Assembly (NCBI GenBank): GCA_964387145.1
Contig: CAYLVM010000002.1
Coordinates: 1 to 64,000 of the forward strand
Direction: 5' to 3'
Length of the DNA stretch: 64,000 nucleotides
Source: JAMBLL01 sp964387145
Lineage (GTDB): Bacteria; Actinomycetota; Acidimicrobiia; Spongiisociales; UBA5794
Shown here: positions 7,575-16,652 of the stretch, piece by piece
How the letters are laid out: each line of letters opens with the position of its first letter
Position numbering within the stretch: position 1 is the stretch's first letter
Notes under the pieces: generated by a model
Databases searched by the model: none
Told to the model about the DNA's origin: nothing
The model's input: only the letters and a program-made list of their open reading frames with translations
Program-made: the position numbers and the translations under genes

Positions 7575-9047
7575 ATGAATCCAATCCCCGTCACCCGAAC
7601 AACGGTGCGCTTCGCCCCCGATACGCGTCGTGTGATCACCAAGACCTTCCTTCCAGGGGAGCGCATCTTCCCCGACGGTCACTCACGAGCTGCAGTCGTT
7701 ATCAAAAGGATCCTGGCAATGCCAGAATCCGAGGTGGTGTCGACGCTGCGGGAGACCAAAGACCGGTTCGCACACCGCCACAGGGACCTGAAGGCCATTC
7801 TCGAGCGGAACTTCGACGTCGTTGCCACCCACATCGAGGACAGCAGCAAGCTCTCCCTAGACCGCAAGCACCTCATCGGCGCCTACTTCACACACGAGTA
7901 CTCGATTGAGGCGGCGGCCCTCGGTAACCCGTCGCTCGTCCCTGCGCCCGACCAATCCGGCCTCGATCCCGGGGAGCAACGCTTCGTGATGAGTCTGCGC
8001 GCGATCGGTGAAGGTCATATCTCATCCATCGAGTTCCGATCGGGGATGATCGACTCGCAGGGCAACATCACCGTCGACGCACTCAGCCGCTACGCAACCA
8101 CCGCAGACCACAGCCCGCCCGTCTATGAGAACGAGGTCTTTCGCACGAAACTGGACGAGATGGACGAATTCAACGAAGTCGCGAGACAGATCCTCGACGC
8201 GCTTCCCCCAAGTTTCACGCTCGAGGAGCTCGAAGCCGCCATCGCTGATTATGACCGGCAGGCGCCGGACCGGTCGATCTCTGTGCTCACGATGAGAACC
8301 ATCCACTGGCTCGCCTCCTCGAACTACGAGAGCACATTTGCTCCAGAGTCGCTCATCTCGGAGCGAGTGATCTTCCCGGCAGGACCGGCCGAGAGTCACG
8401 GCATGGAGGACGCACGTTTCGTGCGGTTCACAGACGACGATGGCTCGGTGACGTACTACGCGACGTATACCGCGTTCGATGGTTTCCGAATCCTTCCACA
8501 GCTCATCGAGACATCGGACTTCATCTCGTTCAGGATCGCCACCGTCAACGGGCGTTGCGCCCAGAACAAGGGCTTTGCGCTCTTCCCCCGAAAGATCGAC
8601 GGGCGCTACGCAGCCCTTTCCCGACAGGACAACGAGAACAACTACGTCATGATGTCCGATGACGTGCGGTTCTGGACCGAGACCGACAAGATCCAGGAGC
8701 CCGAGCGCCCGTGGGAACTCATGCAACTCGGCAACTGCGGTTCTCCGCTCGAAACCGAGGCTGGGTGGTTGGTGATCACACATGGGGTGGGGCCGCTCCG
8801 CCGCTACTCGCTCGGGGCGATTCTGCTCGACACCGAGGATCCTCTCCGGGTCATCGGCCACCTCAACGAACCACTCCTCGAGCCGAACGAGAGCGAGCGT
8901 GACGGGTACGTGCCGAACGTCGTGTACTCGTGCGGCAGCATGATCCATGGAGACAAGCTCGTCCTTCCCTACGGGTTCTCGGATGTCGGAGCCGGTATAG
9001 CCACAGTGCCGCTGGATGATCTCCTCAGCCGGCTCACGGAGAAGTAG
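7575..9047 (+). CDS. GH130-family glycoside phosphorylase/hydrolase
   Basis: 490 aa. It has the five-bladed propeller signature region GPAESHGMEDARFVRF (about residues 271-286), where the Asp of EDAR matches the general acid of GH130, followed by YYATYTAFDG. It carries a long N-terminal extension (about 200 aa with helical segments), as seen in large GH130 members. GH130 enzymes phosphorolyse or hydrolyse beta-mannosides. No signal peptide is visible, so it acts in the cytoplasm. It forms one plus-strand unit with the two genes before it. Whether it is a phosphorylase or a hydrolase cannot be decided by eye. Confidence 0.78.
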   Translation: MNPIPVTRTTVRFAPDTRRVITKTFLPGERIFPDGHSRAAVVIKRILAMPESEVVSTLRETKDRFAHRHRDLKAILERNFDVVATHIEDSSKLSLDRKHLIGAYFTHEYSIEAAALGNPSLVPAPDQSGLDPGEQRFVMSLRAIGEGHISSIEFRSGMIDSQGNITVDALSRYATTADHSPPVYENEVFRTKLDEMDEFNEVARQILDALPPSFTLEELEAAIADYDRQAPDRSISVLTMRTIHWLASSNYESTFAPESLISERVIFPAGPAESHGMEDARFVRFTDDDGSVTYYATYTAFDGFRILPQLIETSDFISFRIATVNGRCAQNKGFALFPRKIDGRYAALSRQDNENNYVMMSDDVRFWTETDKIQEPERPWELMQLGNCGSPLETEAGWLVITHGVGPLRRYSLGAILLDTEDPLRVIGHLNEPLLEPNESERDGYVPNVVYSCGSMIHGDKLVLPYGFSDVGAGIATVPLDDLLSRLTEK

Positions 9048-9052
9048 CCGCG

Positions 9053-10108
9053 TCAGCCACCCAACCGGTGACGCTCCACGACTTGGTGATAGACGGAGAT
9101 GTACTCGTCGACCATCCGACTCGCATCGAAGCGGTGCTCGACCGACCGGCGCACGCTCAGTCGGTCCACGCTGCTCGAAGCGTGGACAGCAAGGACTGCC
9201 TCATCGACCGATCCCACGAGGAAGCCGTTCTCACGCTCGCTGACGAGTTCTGGCAAAGACCCTCGCGGGTGAGCGATGACCGGTGTCCCACATGCCATCG
9301 CCTCGACGACACTGAACCCGAACGGCTCCTCGAAGTCGATGAGGTGCAGGAGTGCCAGGGCGCCGCCAAGCACCTGCGCTCGCTGGTCGGGACCCACGGG
9401 GCCGATGTACGTGACCCGGTCTCCATCCACCCGGGGTCTGACGAACCGATCGAAGTACACATCGTCCTGGACGATACCGGCGATGATGAGCGGCATGCCT
9501 GCTCGTCGTGCCACCTCGATGGCCTCCACGGTTCCCTTGTCGGGATGGATCCTCCCGAAGAACAGCAGATAGTCGCCCGGCCGCGAGCGAACAGGGAATG
9601 CCTGCATGTCGATGCCGTGGTGGATCGTGGCCACGTAGTCGAGCTTCTCGTGCCGGTTCGCGTCGCTGATCGCCACGTAGTAGCCACGGTCGTTGTACTT
9701 CTCATAGACGGGCACGATCCGCTCAGACGAGAAGCCGTGGATGGTCGTGACGACCGGGGTGTCGACCAGTCCGCTATAGGTGAGCGGTAGGAAATCGAAG
9801 CTGTTGTGGATGACGTCGAACTCTTCCGCCCGCTCGAACACTGCCGAGATGTGCAGGCTCTCCCAGACCTTCGGGTCCAACTCTGGGTCTTCGGAGTACC
9901 CCGTCGGAGAGGTTCCCACCAGACGCGCACGTGTCATCGAGTCGGCCGTCGCGAACAGGGTGACGTCGACACCCCTTCCGACCAGGCCCTCGGTGAGGAG
10001 GGAGACGAACTGTTCCCACGGTCCGTAGTGACGCGGAGGGACGCGCCACGAGATCGGGGCGAGCATCGCAACTTTGAGCTGGCTGGGGGCGGGGACTCGA
10101 GAAGCCAT
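9053..10108 (-). CDS. Family 4 glycosyltransferase, second of the cluster
   Basis: 351 aa. The N-terminus runs KVAMLAPISWRVPPRHYGPW, typical of a GT4 subgroup with the nucleotide-sugar domain starting LLFFGRIHPDKG. The donor motif FEEPFGFSVVEAMACGTPVI gives E-x7-E. The start is ATG 10108; the open frame continues upstream, but that part is the antisense of the lipoprotein gene's Thr-rich linker. It is convergent with GH130 (5-bp gap) and divergent from the lipoprotein. Donor and acceptor are unknown; the context suggests the same glycan as the other cluster genes. Confidence 0.85.
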   Translation of the reverse strand: MASRVPAPSQLKVAMLAPISWRVPPRHYGPWEQFVSLLTEGLVGRGVDVTLFATADSMTRARLVGTSPTGYSEDPELDPKVWESLHISAVFERAEEFDVIHNSFDFLPLTYSGLVDTPVVTTIHGFSSERIVPVYEKYNDRGYYVAISDANRHEKLDYVATIHHGIDMQAFPVRSRPGDYLLFFGRIHPDKGTVEAIEVARRAGMPLIIAGIVQDDVYFDRFVRPRVDGDRVTYIGPVGPDQRAQVLGGALALLHLIDFEEPFGFSVVEAMACGTPVIAHPRGSLPELVSERENGFLVGSVDEAVLAVHASSSVDRLSVRRSVEHRFDASRMVDEYISVYHQVVERHRLGG

Positions 10109-10193
10109 CAGACATCGAGGGTAGCTCCTGACTTTCGGCTCTATTCGGCTGTGACCCCAACGACTACCTTGGAAGCAGAGGAAGAGGGTCGCC

Positions 10194-11507
10194 ATGCATC
10201 GACTGATGGTTCTGCTCGTCACCTGGAGTATGTTTCTCGCCGCGTGTAACGGAGCGACGGTTGACTCGGCCATTCCCGTCGAGACGACATCGACGGCTCT
10301 GTCCACGACGACAACCACGCCGACGACAACAACCACCGTGAGGGACGGTGCATCGTCCACAACGACCATCCTCGCCACGACGACGACCCAAGCAGCCTCG
10401 ACCACCACAACGACGATCGCGGTTCGTGCCGTGACCGAGCATCCGAACCTTCCCGACGCCGAGGGTGGACATCTCGTCGACTGGAATCTCGTTGGGCCGC
10501 GTTGGGCCCTGACCCTCTACGATGCACGATCCGTCACCACGATGACGCCTGGACCAACGATCCTGTACCTCGTCGATCCAGACGGGACGCGGTACGAGGT
10601 CGCCTCATGGCCGATGGGAGGTCCCTACGCAATCGCCGACTGGGCGGGCACGGGAGACACAGCACTACTTCTCCGCGGGGGTGCCCAAGCAGCCATCGTC
10701 GATCTCCGCACCGGGATCGAAACGGGAGCTGTGCCGTTGCCCACCGACTACTACGGGACACCGGTCGCCTTCACAGCCCCAACGGGGAAGAACATCGTCG
10801 TCCTCACCGACGATGGCACGACCCAGCACGTCGAGCGGCGAACCCGCTCGGGCTCTGTTCTCGCCGTACTCGGGGAGCAGCCCACGCCAGTCGATCTGAG
10901 GAGAGGCCTCGAGTGGCTCTACGGCTACGACGGCACCTTCGCTCTGATCAAGACCGCGGGAGGTATCGAGTTCGTCGGCAACGACGGGACGTTCGTGAGA
11001 GATCTGTGGACCCCGATGGGCCGAACGTGCACGCCCGTGCGATGGTGGACAGCGGACTCGTTCCTCGCGTCCTGTCTCGGAGACGGGCCGGCGTTCGGCC
11101 ACGACTTCTACTCACAACTCTGGATCCTCGAGACCGATGGGACCGCGGGCGACATCTTGACGGCGTTCCCGCCGGGACCGATCCCCGTCGGCGACTTCGG
11201 GTTCATCGACGCGTGGCGCCTTCCGTCACAGACGGTCGTCCAGTGGTCCGGTGACTGCGGTGCTGCGAACGTTCAGGCGCTCGCAGCCGATGGTTCGGCG
11301 ACACCGCTCGGTGGAACCAGCAGCCACCGGTTCGTCGAGGCCGATGCATCCGGTATGACGATCCTTGGGTGGCAGTCGTGCGACGGCTCCGAGGGGTGGC
11401 TGTACCGGGCCGACCCATCGGGGACCGAGGTCCTCGAGCTGGTGCCAAGGGTCGGTGACGCCTGGGGCGTCACCGACGCTGCGAGCCTCGCAACGGTGTA
11501 CCCGTAG
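10194..11507 (+). CDS. Secreted lipoprotein with Thr-rich linker and beta-rich domain
   Basis: 437 aa. The N-terminal signal sequence has a lipobox LAAC with Cys18 as the likely lipidated residue, followed by a Thr-rich linker (about residues 32-72) and a large domain with repeated WxxxG/LYxxD-like strands that may be a propeller. GAGGAAGAGG upstream is a good ribosome binding site. It is transcribed away from the second glycosyltransferase. No recognised family. The Thr-rich stretch is typical of actinobacterial surface proteins and may be glycosylated. Confidence 0.7.
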   Translation: MHRLMVLLVTWSMFLAACNGATVDSAIPVETTSTALSTTTTTPTTTTTVRDGASSTTTILATTTTQAASTTTTTIAVRAVTEHPNLPDAEGGHLVDWNLVGPRWALTLYDARSVTTMTPGPTILYLVDPDGTRYEVASWPMGGPYAIADWAGTGDTALLLRGGAQAAIVDLRTGIETGAVPLPTDYYGTPVAFTAPTGKNIVVLTDDGTTQHVERRTRSGSVLAVLGEQPTPVDLRRGLEWLYGYDGTFALIKTAGGIEFVGNDGTFVRDLWTPMGRTCTPVRWWTADSFLASCLGDGPAFGHDFYSQLWILETDGTAGDILTAFPPGPIPVGDFGFIDAWRLPSQTVVQWSGDCGAANVQALAADGSATPLGGTSSHRFVEADASGMTILGWQSCDGSEGWLYRADPSGTEVLELVPRVGDAWGVTDAASLATVYP

Positions 11508-11520
11508 CACCGCCAGAACA

Positions 11521-11572
11521 CGCATACCCAGGGTTGCTCGTCCGATATGTGCCGCAGTGAGCCCACAGAATG
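11521..11572 (+). repeat. 52-bp direct repeat, right copy
   Basis: Second copy of the repeat at 4912-4963, in the same orientation, 14 bp after the lipoprotein gene and 10 bp before the ornithine carbamoyltransferase gene end. Together the copies delimit a 6.6-kb segment. Confidence 0.85.
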
Positions 11573-11581
11573 GACGTGGGA

Positions 11582-12583
11582 TCAGCCGAGTGTGGCGACC
11601 ATCACGGCCTTGATGGTGTGGAGGCGGTTCTCCGCCTGGTCGAAGACGATGCTTGCGTCGGACTCGAACACCTCGTGGGTGACCTCGAGGCCGTCTGGCA
11701 TGTTCGTGTGTTCCATGATGTCCTTGCCGAGCACCGTGTTCGTATCGTGGAAACCAGGGAGACAGTGCATGAACTTCGCCGCAGGGTTCCCCGTACCAGC
11801 CATGAGACTCGCCGAAATCTGGTACTCCTTGAGTTCCTCGACACGGGATACCCACACGTCCTTGGGTTCACCCATCGACACCCACACGTCGGTGTGAACG
11901 AAGTCCACGCCGTTCACGGCCGCTTCGACGTCCTCTGTCACGGTGATCCGGGCACCCGTCTTGAGAGCGATCTCTTCGGCGGTGGCGACGACCTCTGCAG
12001 GCGGTGCAAGATGACCGGGGCCGGCCAGGCGGATGTCGCTCCCCATGAGCGCTGCCATCACGATGTGTGAGCGCGCCATGTTGAACCGGAGATCGCCAAC
12101 GAAGGCGTAGGACAGAGCGTCGTACGGCTTTCCCGACGCCTCGTGCATCGTCAGGAAATCGGCGAGCATCTGGGTCGGGTGCCACTCGTCCGTAAGCCCG
12201 TTGTACACGGGGACACCTGCGTAAAGAGCAAGGTCCTCGATGTCGGACTGGTTCTTTCCCCGATACTCGAGAGCGTCGTACATGCGGCCAAGCACCCGGG
12301 CCGTGTCGGCTATCGACTCCTTGTGGCCCATCTGGGAACCGGATGGGTCGAAGTAGGTCACGTGAGCACCCTGGTCGAACGCTGCGACTTCGAAGGCAGC
12401 CCGCGTCCTCGTCGAAGTCTTCTCGAACAGCAGAGCGATGTTCTTGCCGCTCAGTTGGGGCTGTTCGGTGCCTGTGTACTTCGCCGTCTTGAGCGATGAC
12501 GAAAGATCGAGGAGGAACTTCATCTCGGTCGGAGTGAAATCGAGTTCCTTGACGAAGCTCCGGTTCTTGAGGTTGTAGGCCAC
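11582..12583 (-). CDS. arcB: Ornithine carbamoyltransferase, long (catabolic-type) form
   Basis: 333 aa. Carbamoyl-phosphate site EKTSTRTRAAFE (about residues 56-67), ornithine loop HCLPGFHD (about 274-281) and N-terminus YNLKNRSFVKELDFT match the long OTC group that includes ArcB and E. coli ArgF. The start is GTG 12583, preceded by AAGGAGAG. It lies divergent to arginine deiminase, so a catabolic role (citrulline plus phosphate to ornithine and carbamoyl phosphate) is likely. The arg operon at 54.6-59.8 kb has no argF, so it could also serve biosynthesis. Confidence 0.9.
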   Translation of the reverse strand: MAYNLKNRSFVKELDFTPTEMKFLLDLSSSLKTAKYTGTEQPQLSGKNIALLFEKTSTRTRAAFEVAAFDQGAHVTYFDPSGSQMGHKESIADTARVLGRMYDALEYRGKNQSDIEDLALYAGVPVYNGLTDEWHPTQMLADFLTMHEASGKPYDALSYAFVGDLRFNMARSHIVMAALMGSDIRLAGPGHLAPPAEVVATAEEIALKTGARITVTEDVEAAVNGVDFVHTDVWVSMGEPKDVWVSRVEELKEYQISASLMAGTGNPAAKFMHCLPGFHDTNTVLGKDIMEHTNMPDGLEVTHEVFESDASIVFDQAENRLHTIKAVMVATLG

Positions 12584-12706
12584 AGTGCTCTCCTTGTGTT
12601 CCTCGGATTCTATGCGCACACACGTCGGCGGGGTCAACCCGGAACCGGTTGACGACGACATGTTGCTCTGTCGAACCGATCACCACCGTACGACTACCGT
12701 TGCCGG

Positions 12707-13972
12707 GTGACCAACCGTCCCACATCGTCGACCAACCCAGTATCCGAACACGGCGTCTACTCCGAAGTCGGCAAGTTGCGCAAGGTCATCGTGCACCGGC
12801 CAGGTCAAGAGATGCGGCGCCTCACGCCATCGAACGCCCACGACCTCCTCTTCGAGGACGTGATCTGGGCCCGTAAGGCTCGTGAGGAACACGATGCCTT
12901 TGTCGACATCCTCAGAGACGACTTCGATGTCAACGTCATGTACATCCACGACCTTCTCGCAGATGTCGTCACCAACCCTGTTGGGCGGTCCTACGTTCTC
13001 GATCGGAAACTGACTCCGAACGAAGTGGGGGTCAACGGCTCCTTGATCCTGCGGGAGTGGATGGATGAGCTCGACGCGCCGACCCTCGTGCAGTATCTCA
13101 TTGGAGGGATCACCGTCGACGAACTTCCCTCCGATCTTCGCAACCCCGCACGCAAGGCGTGGGAGAGCAGCGACTTCGTCCTTCCCCCTTTGCCGAACCA
13201 ACTGTTCGCGAGGGATAGCTCGAGCTGGATCTACAGCGGTGTGACGCTGAACCCGATGTTCTGGCCTGCTCGCAGAGACGAAACGCTCCATCTCGCTGCG
13301 ATCTACAAGTTTCACCCCGAGTTCGCCGATCCCGGCGTGACGGTGTGGTGGGGCGACCCGCCGGACGCGGGCTACGGCAACGCCATGCTCGAAGGCGGAG
13401 ACGTGATGCCGGTCGGCAAGGGAGTCGTCCTGATCGGGATGGGGGAGCGAACCACGTACCAGGCCGTCGGCCAGGTAGCCAAGGCCCTCTTCGAGAACGA
13501 AGCTGCGACACGGGTCATCGCAGCCAAGATGCCGCCCGACCGAGCCAGCATGCATCTCGACACGGTCTTTACCTTCTGCGATCTCGACCTCGTGACGGTG
13601 TATGAGCCCGTCGTCGACGTAATTCAACCGATCAGCTACTACCCCTCGAACGACGGTGGGCTCCACGTCGTGATGGAGGACGCCCGGTGGCTCGACATCG
13701 TCGAGAGTGCCCTCGGACTCGATGAGTTACGGGTGGTTCCAACGGCAGGTGACGTCTTCGAAGCTGCGCGGGAGCAGTGGGACGACGGCAACAACGTCGT
13801 TGCACTCGAACCGGGCGTCGTCGTCGCGTACAACCGGAACGAGTGGACCAATGCGCGCCTCCGAGAGGCCGGCGTCACGGTCATCGAGATCGAAGGGTCC
13901 GAGCTCGGCCGCGGGCGTGGAGGAGGACACTGCATGACGTGTCCCGTCCTCCGTGACGCCGTCTACGACTGA
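12707..13972 (+). CDS. arcA: Arginine deiminase
   Basis: 421 aa, the usual length. It hydrolyses arginine to citrulline and ammonia in the cytoplasm. Visible family motifs are GVYSEVGKLRKVIVHRPG near the N-terminus, the Asp/Glu site EGGDVMPV (about residue 226), MHLDTVFTF with the catalytic His, and the C-terminal nucleophile loop GRGRGGGHCMTCPV with the Cys near residue 412. Start GTG 12707. It shares a 123-bp divergent promoter region with arcB. No carbamate kinase (arcC) or antiporter (arcD) gene is in the window, so the pathway is incomplete locally. Confidence 0.92.
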   Translation: MTNRPTSSTNPVSEHGVYSEVGKLRKVIVHRPGQEMRRLTPSNAHDLLFEDVIWARKAREEHDAFVDILRDDFDVNVMYIHDLLADVVTNPVGRSYVLDRKLTPNEVGVNGSLILREWMDELDAPTLVQYLIGGITVDELPSDLRNPARKAWESSDFVLPPLPNQLFARDSSSWIYSGVTLNPMFWPARRDETLHLAAIYKFHPEFADPGVTVWWGDPPDAGYGNAMLEGGDVMPVGKGVVLIGMGERTTYQAVGQVAKALFENEAATRVIAAKMPPDRASMHLDTVFTFCDLDLVTVYEPVVDVIQPISYYPSNDGGLHVVMEDARWLDIVESALGLDELRVVPTAGDVFEAAREQWDDGNNVVALEPGVVVAYNRNEWTNARLREAGVTVIEIEGSELGRGRGGGHCMTCPVLRDAVYD

Positions 13973-13977
13973 CCCCC

Positions 13978-15138
13978 TCAACCGCTCGTCTCGAGATACC
14001 TGGCAAGCCACTCCTCGTCGAGTTCCGAGTACGGATCATCGGCTCCCGGGACGGTCCAAACATGCATCATCTCGTTCGTCACAGGAATCGACAGGGAACC
14101 CAAGGGGCACGCCCCAAGCGGTGACTCGAATCCCGTGATCGTCACCGGAATCGACCCGAAGCAGATGTGGTCGTGTGCGTGCCACACAGCGATCGGTCCT
14201 GCGAACATGGGACCTGGGTCACCGATGGACTCCATCTCATAGAGAGCCCCGAGCAACACAGGTCCATCGCGTGTCGGCTCGTACACCAGTGTCTCGGGCC
14301 GCTGCGGATCGAGGACGATCCCGTCCGACTTGCGTTCCGGATTCTCGGCATGGAACTGTGAGCCGACCATGCTGGCGACGCGATACCCGTCGGCGGCTGC
14401 AACGGAGACATCCCGGTACTTGTCGATAGCAGCAGCGGTTCTCTCGGCGAAGAACCTCGCGGCTCGCCGTTCACCCAACGTGGGCTCTCGGTTCGTACCG
14501 ACCGGCAACAGAACTCCCGGTAGGGGAGTCTGCCCGATCTTCTCCCCTCCGATGCCGGCGACCACGGCACCTCCCCATCCGGCGAGCGTCGTGAAGCCGA
14601 TCGCCCCGATCACGGTGAGTGACGCCGCTGCGCGGAGGGCCTTGCCTCCCTCGACGGAACGCAAGATGATGGCGAGCGCGGTGACCTGCACGAGCGCGGC
14701 AATCAGCCCGACTTGACCAACAGTGAATCCGGCAACTGCCAACCCGAGGTTCACGGTGAGGACGACGATCAGGATGATCGAGAGGGCGGTGCGCCAGGGC
14801 CTGCCAACGAGAACCCGAGCCAGCACGACGAACTCCCCGACTGCCACCACGAGCAGCCACACGCCGACGGGTGAGCCGGAACGGCCGAGGGCCATTCCAA
14901 GATTCATAGCCCCCGATACAGCGATCAACCATACAAGCAGTCGATAAACCGAACCCAACGTTCGATATCCCGACAGCACGGCTTCAGATCGAGCACCGCC
15001 ACGGCGCGCCAACCAGCCGTTCACCACTGCGGCGATCACCAGCACCGAGACGAACAGGACGACGATGCCGTGCTCGGGGGCCATCCCGTAGAGAGGACTT
15101 CCCAGATACCGCTCGAGGAGTCTCGCACCGTCGGTCAC
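13978..15138 (-). CDS. Polytopic membrane protein with His-rich C-terminal domain
   Basis: 386 aa. About six to seven hydrophobic helices occupy residues 20-215, followed by a soluble domain of about 170 aa. That domain has the His cluster VWHAHDHICFG, a Cys pair region (GACPLG) and NEMMHVWTVPGA, suggestive of metal binding. GTG 15138 overlaps the end of the upstream membrane gene (GTGA), so they form an operon. It is convergent with arcA with only a 5-bp gap. I do not recognise a named family. Confidence 0.65.
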   Translation of the reverse strand: MTDGARLLERYLGSPLYGMAPEHGIVVLFVSVLVIAAVVNGWLARRGGARSEAVLSGYRTLGSVYRLLVWLIAVSGAMNLGMALGRSGSPVGVWLLVVAVGEFVVLARVLVGRPWRTALSIILIVVLTVNLGLAVAGFTVGQVGLIAALVQVTALAIILRSVEGGKALRAAASLTVIGAIGFTTLAGWGGAVVAGIGGEKIGQTPLPGVLLPVGTNREPTLGERRAARFFAERTAAAIDKYRDVSVAAADGYRVASMVGSQFHAENPERKSDGIVLDPQRPETLVYEPTRDGPVLLGALYEMESIGDPGPMFAGPIAVWHAHDHICFGSIPVTITGFESPLGACPLGSLSIPVTNEMMHVWTVPGADDPYSELDEEWLARYLETSG

Positions 15139-15587
15139 GCCGATATCTCCTCGAGCTCCAAGCGCTCATCGATCTCGGGGCTCGACGCGTTGTCCTGGAA
15201 CTCGATGCGGGCAGTTGGGCGACGCAGCAGCCAGAATATCGATGCCGGCAACACCATCCGCACGAGGAAGCCTGTAGGGGTGAGCCCTCGACCGGCGAGA
15301 GTGACGGCGAGCAGGAGGTCGACGAGCGCGAGGGTGAGCCACCCGACCTGGAGTCCCATGATCCAACGACGAGTGCTCCGACGACGCTTCGGAAGCCTGG
15401 CGACGAGAGCCAGCGTGACCGTCGCCCCTGCCACGGTGAGGATCGCCCCGAACGCTGGAACGCCGCCGAAGATCAGGGCCGCACCAACCGCCTCAACGGC
15501 AAGCACCACGGCGACTGCACCCTGTACGAAGAGGAGCAGGCCGGCAACAGCGACGGGCCCCTCTTCCCTGTGGTTCTCTTCACTCAT
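15135..15587 (-). CDS. Small four-helix membrane protein
   Basis: 150 aa. Four hydrophobic segments lie at about residues 12-35, 38-60, 75-98 and 105-125, with an acidic C-terminus. The start is ATG 15587 with GGGGA just upstream; the longer frame lacks support. It is coupled to the following membrane gene through a 4-bp overlap, so both probably act in one complex. Function unknown. Confidence 0.6.
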   Translation of the reverse strand: MSEENHREEGPVAVAGLLLFVQGAVAVVLAVEAVGAALIFGGVPAFGAILTVAGATVTLALVARLPKRRRSTRRWIMGLQVGWLTLALVDLLLAVTLAGRGLTPTGFLVRMVLPASIFWLLRRPTARIEFQDNASSPEIDERLELEEISA

Positions 15588-15661
15588 TCCCCAAGGATCG
15601 GGGAACCACGTGGGTCCATGATGAGAAGCAGATGAGCCCACGATGAGACTGGACAACGTAT

Positions 15662-15688
15662 GAGGGCCCCCGGTCGATGGGGGCCCTC
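15662..15688. terminator. Strong perfect hairpin
   Basis: GAGGGCCCCC (15662-15671) and GGGGGCCCTC (15679-15688) form a perfect 10-bp GC stem with a 7-nt loop, downstream of the DUF1269 gene on the minus strand. It would stop its transcript before the membrane operon. No T-run. Confidence 0.75.
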
Positions 15689-15712
15689 ACCTTGCTCCTC
15701 GAACAGGTCGCG

Positions 15713-16459
15713 TCAGGACTCAGTTGAAGCTTCTTCGCCATCGGCGTCTTCGTCGTCGCTCCCACCTGCAGGGACGTACCCCGCAACGATGTTCTTCGCG
15801 CCGACCGCTGCACCCGTGACCTGACTGACGAGCACGTTGCCATCTGCATCGACCGTCGCTGCAGTCGCGGAGCCGACGACGGTCTCACCATCGGATGCCA
15901 CGGCGAACCGCATCGCGGCATCACCGGTCGCTACGTTGCCGTAGACGACACCTTCGTCATCATTGGCGAGAATCCCGAGAACGCCGGCGGCTTCGGCATC
16001 GAGAGTGTGCCTGGCGAGATTGTCGTATCCGGCGATGATGTCCTGGAGCTGAGATACCCAGGTGTTCTCGACGACGGCGATGAACGCAGACGTCCCCGGA
16101 TTGAGGCCTTCTGCCGCTTGCTTCAGATCGTCGTCCTCGAGAGCCATCTTGGCGAGCTTCGCGCTCCCTGCCCCCACACCGGCTCCGATCGCCGCAGCGG
16201 CAAGGATCGATGGTGGAAAGACCAGACCGATGGCGCCACCGATGAGGGCACCAACACCGAGTCCCTTCTTGACACTGGGCAACGATTCCTGCCTGACCGT
16301 TGCGTTGCCCTCTACGTCCTTGATCAGTGTGGCTGCGTCGATGATGTCGATCGCCTTGGCTTGGTCGAGCTCCTTGAGGGCTTCAACCGCCTTCGCGGCG
16401 CCGTCCTCCGTGTCGTAGACGGCGAAGAGGATCTCATAGTTCTCGTACTTGTTCGACAT
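15713..16459 (-). CDS. DUF1269-family protein with Gly/Ala-rich membrane hairpin
   Basis: 248 aa. The N-terminus YEILFAVYDTEDGAAKAVEA and the following DAATLIKD...VRQESLPSVKKG segment match the DUF1269 family. It is followed by a Gly-zipper-like hydrophobic hairpin (about residues 66-100), a conserved helical part and an acidic tail. The family's role is unknown; members are often stress-associated. It stands alone with its own terminator. Confidence 0.75.
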   Translation of the reverse strand: MSNKYENYEILFAVYDTEDGAAKAVEALKELDQAKAIDIIDAATLIKDVEGNATVRQESLPSVKKGLGVGALIGGAIGLVFPPSILAAAAIGAGVGAGSAKLAKMALEDDDLKQAAEGLNPGTSAFIAVVENTWVSQLQDIIAGYDNLARHTLDAEAAGVLGILANDDEGVVYGNVATGDAAMRFAVASDGETVVGSATAATVDADGNVLVSQVTGAAVGAKNIVAGYVPAGGSDDEDADGEEASTES

Positions 16460-16652
16460 GCGTCTCCTCCAAGTGCAGGCACCTCTCAGAGATGCCGGGG
16501 ATGTGGTCGGGCAGGTTCGAGGCTACAGCGACCGGTGGCATCAGGCTACGAGCCGTCCAGACACCCGATCGAGTGGAACTGAAATAGATCCTGTGTCGTT
16601 CGAGTTGAGCAACAGAACGAGCACATGACCTGTGTGCACGAGAGGAGACGGC

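Noticed and set aside
8022..8948. Minus-strand open frame of 308 codons inside the GH130 gene
   Set aside because: Antisense shadow; the plus strand encodes clear GH130 motifs.
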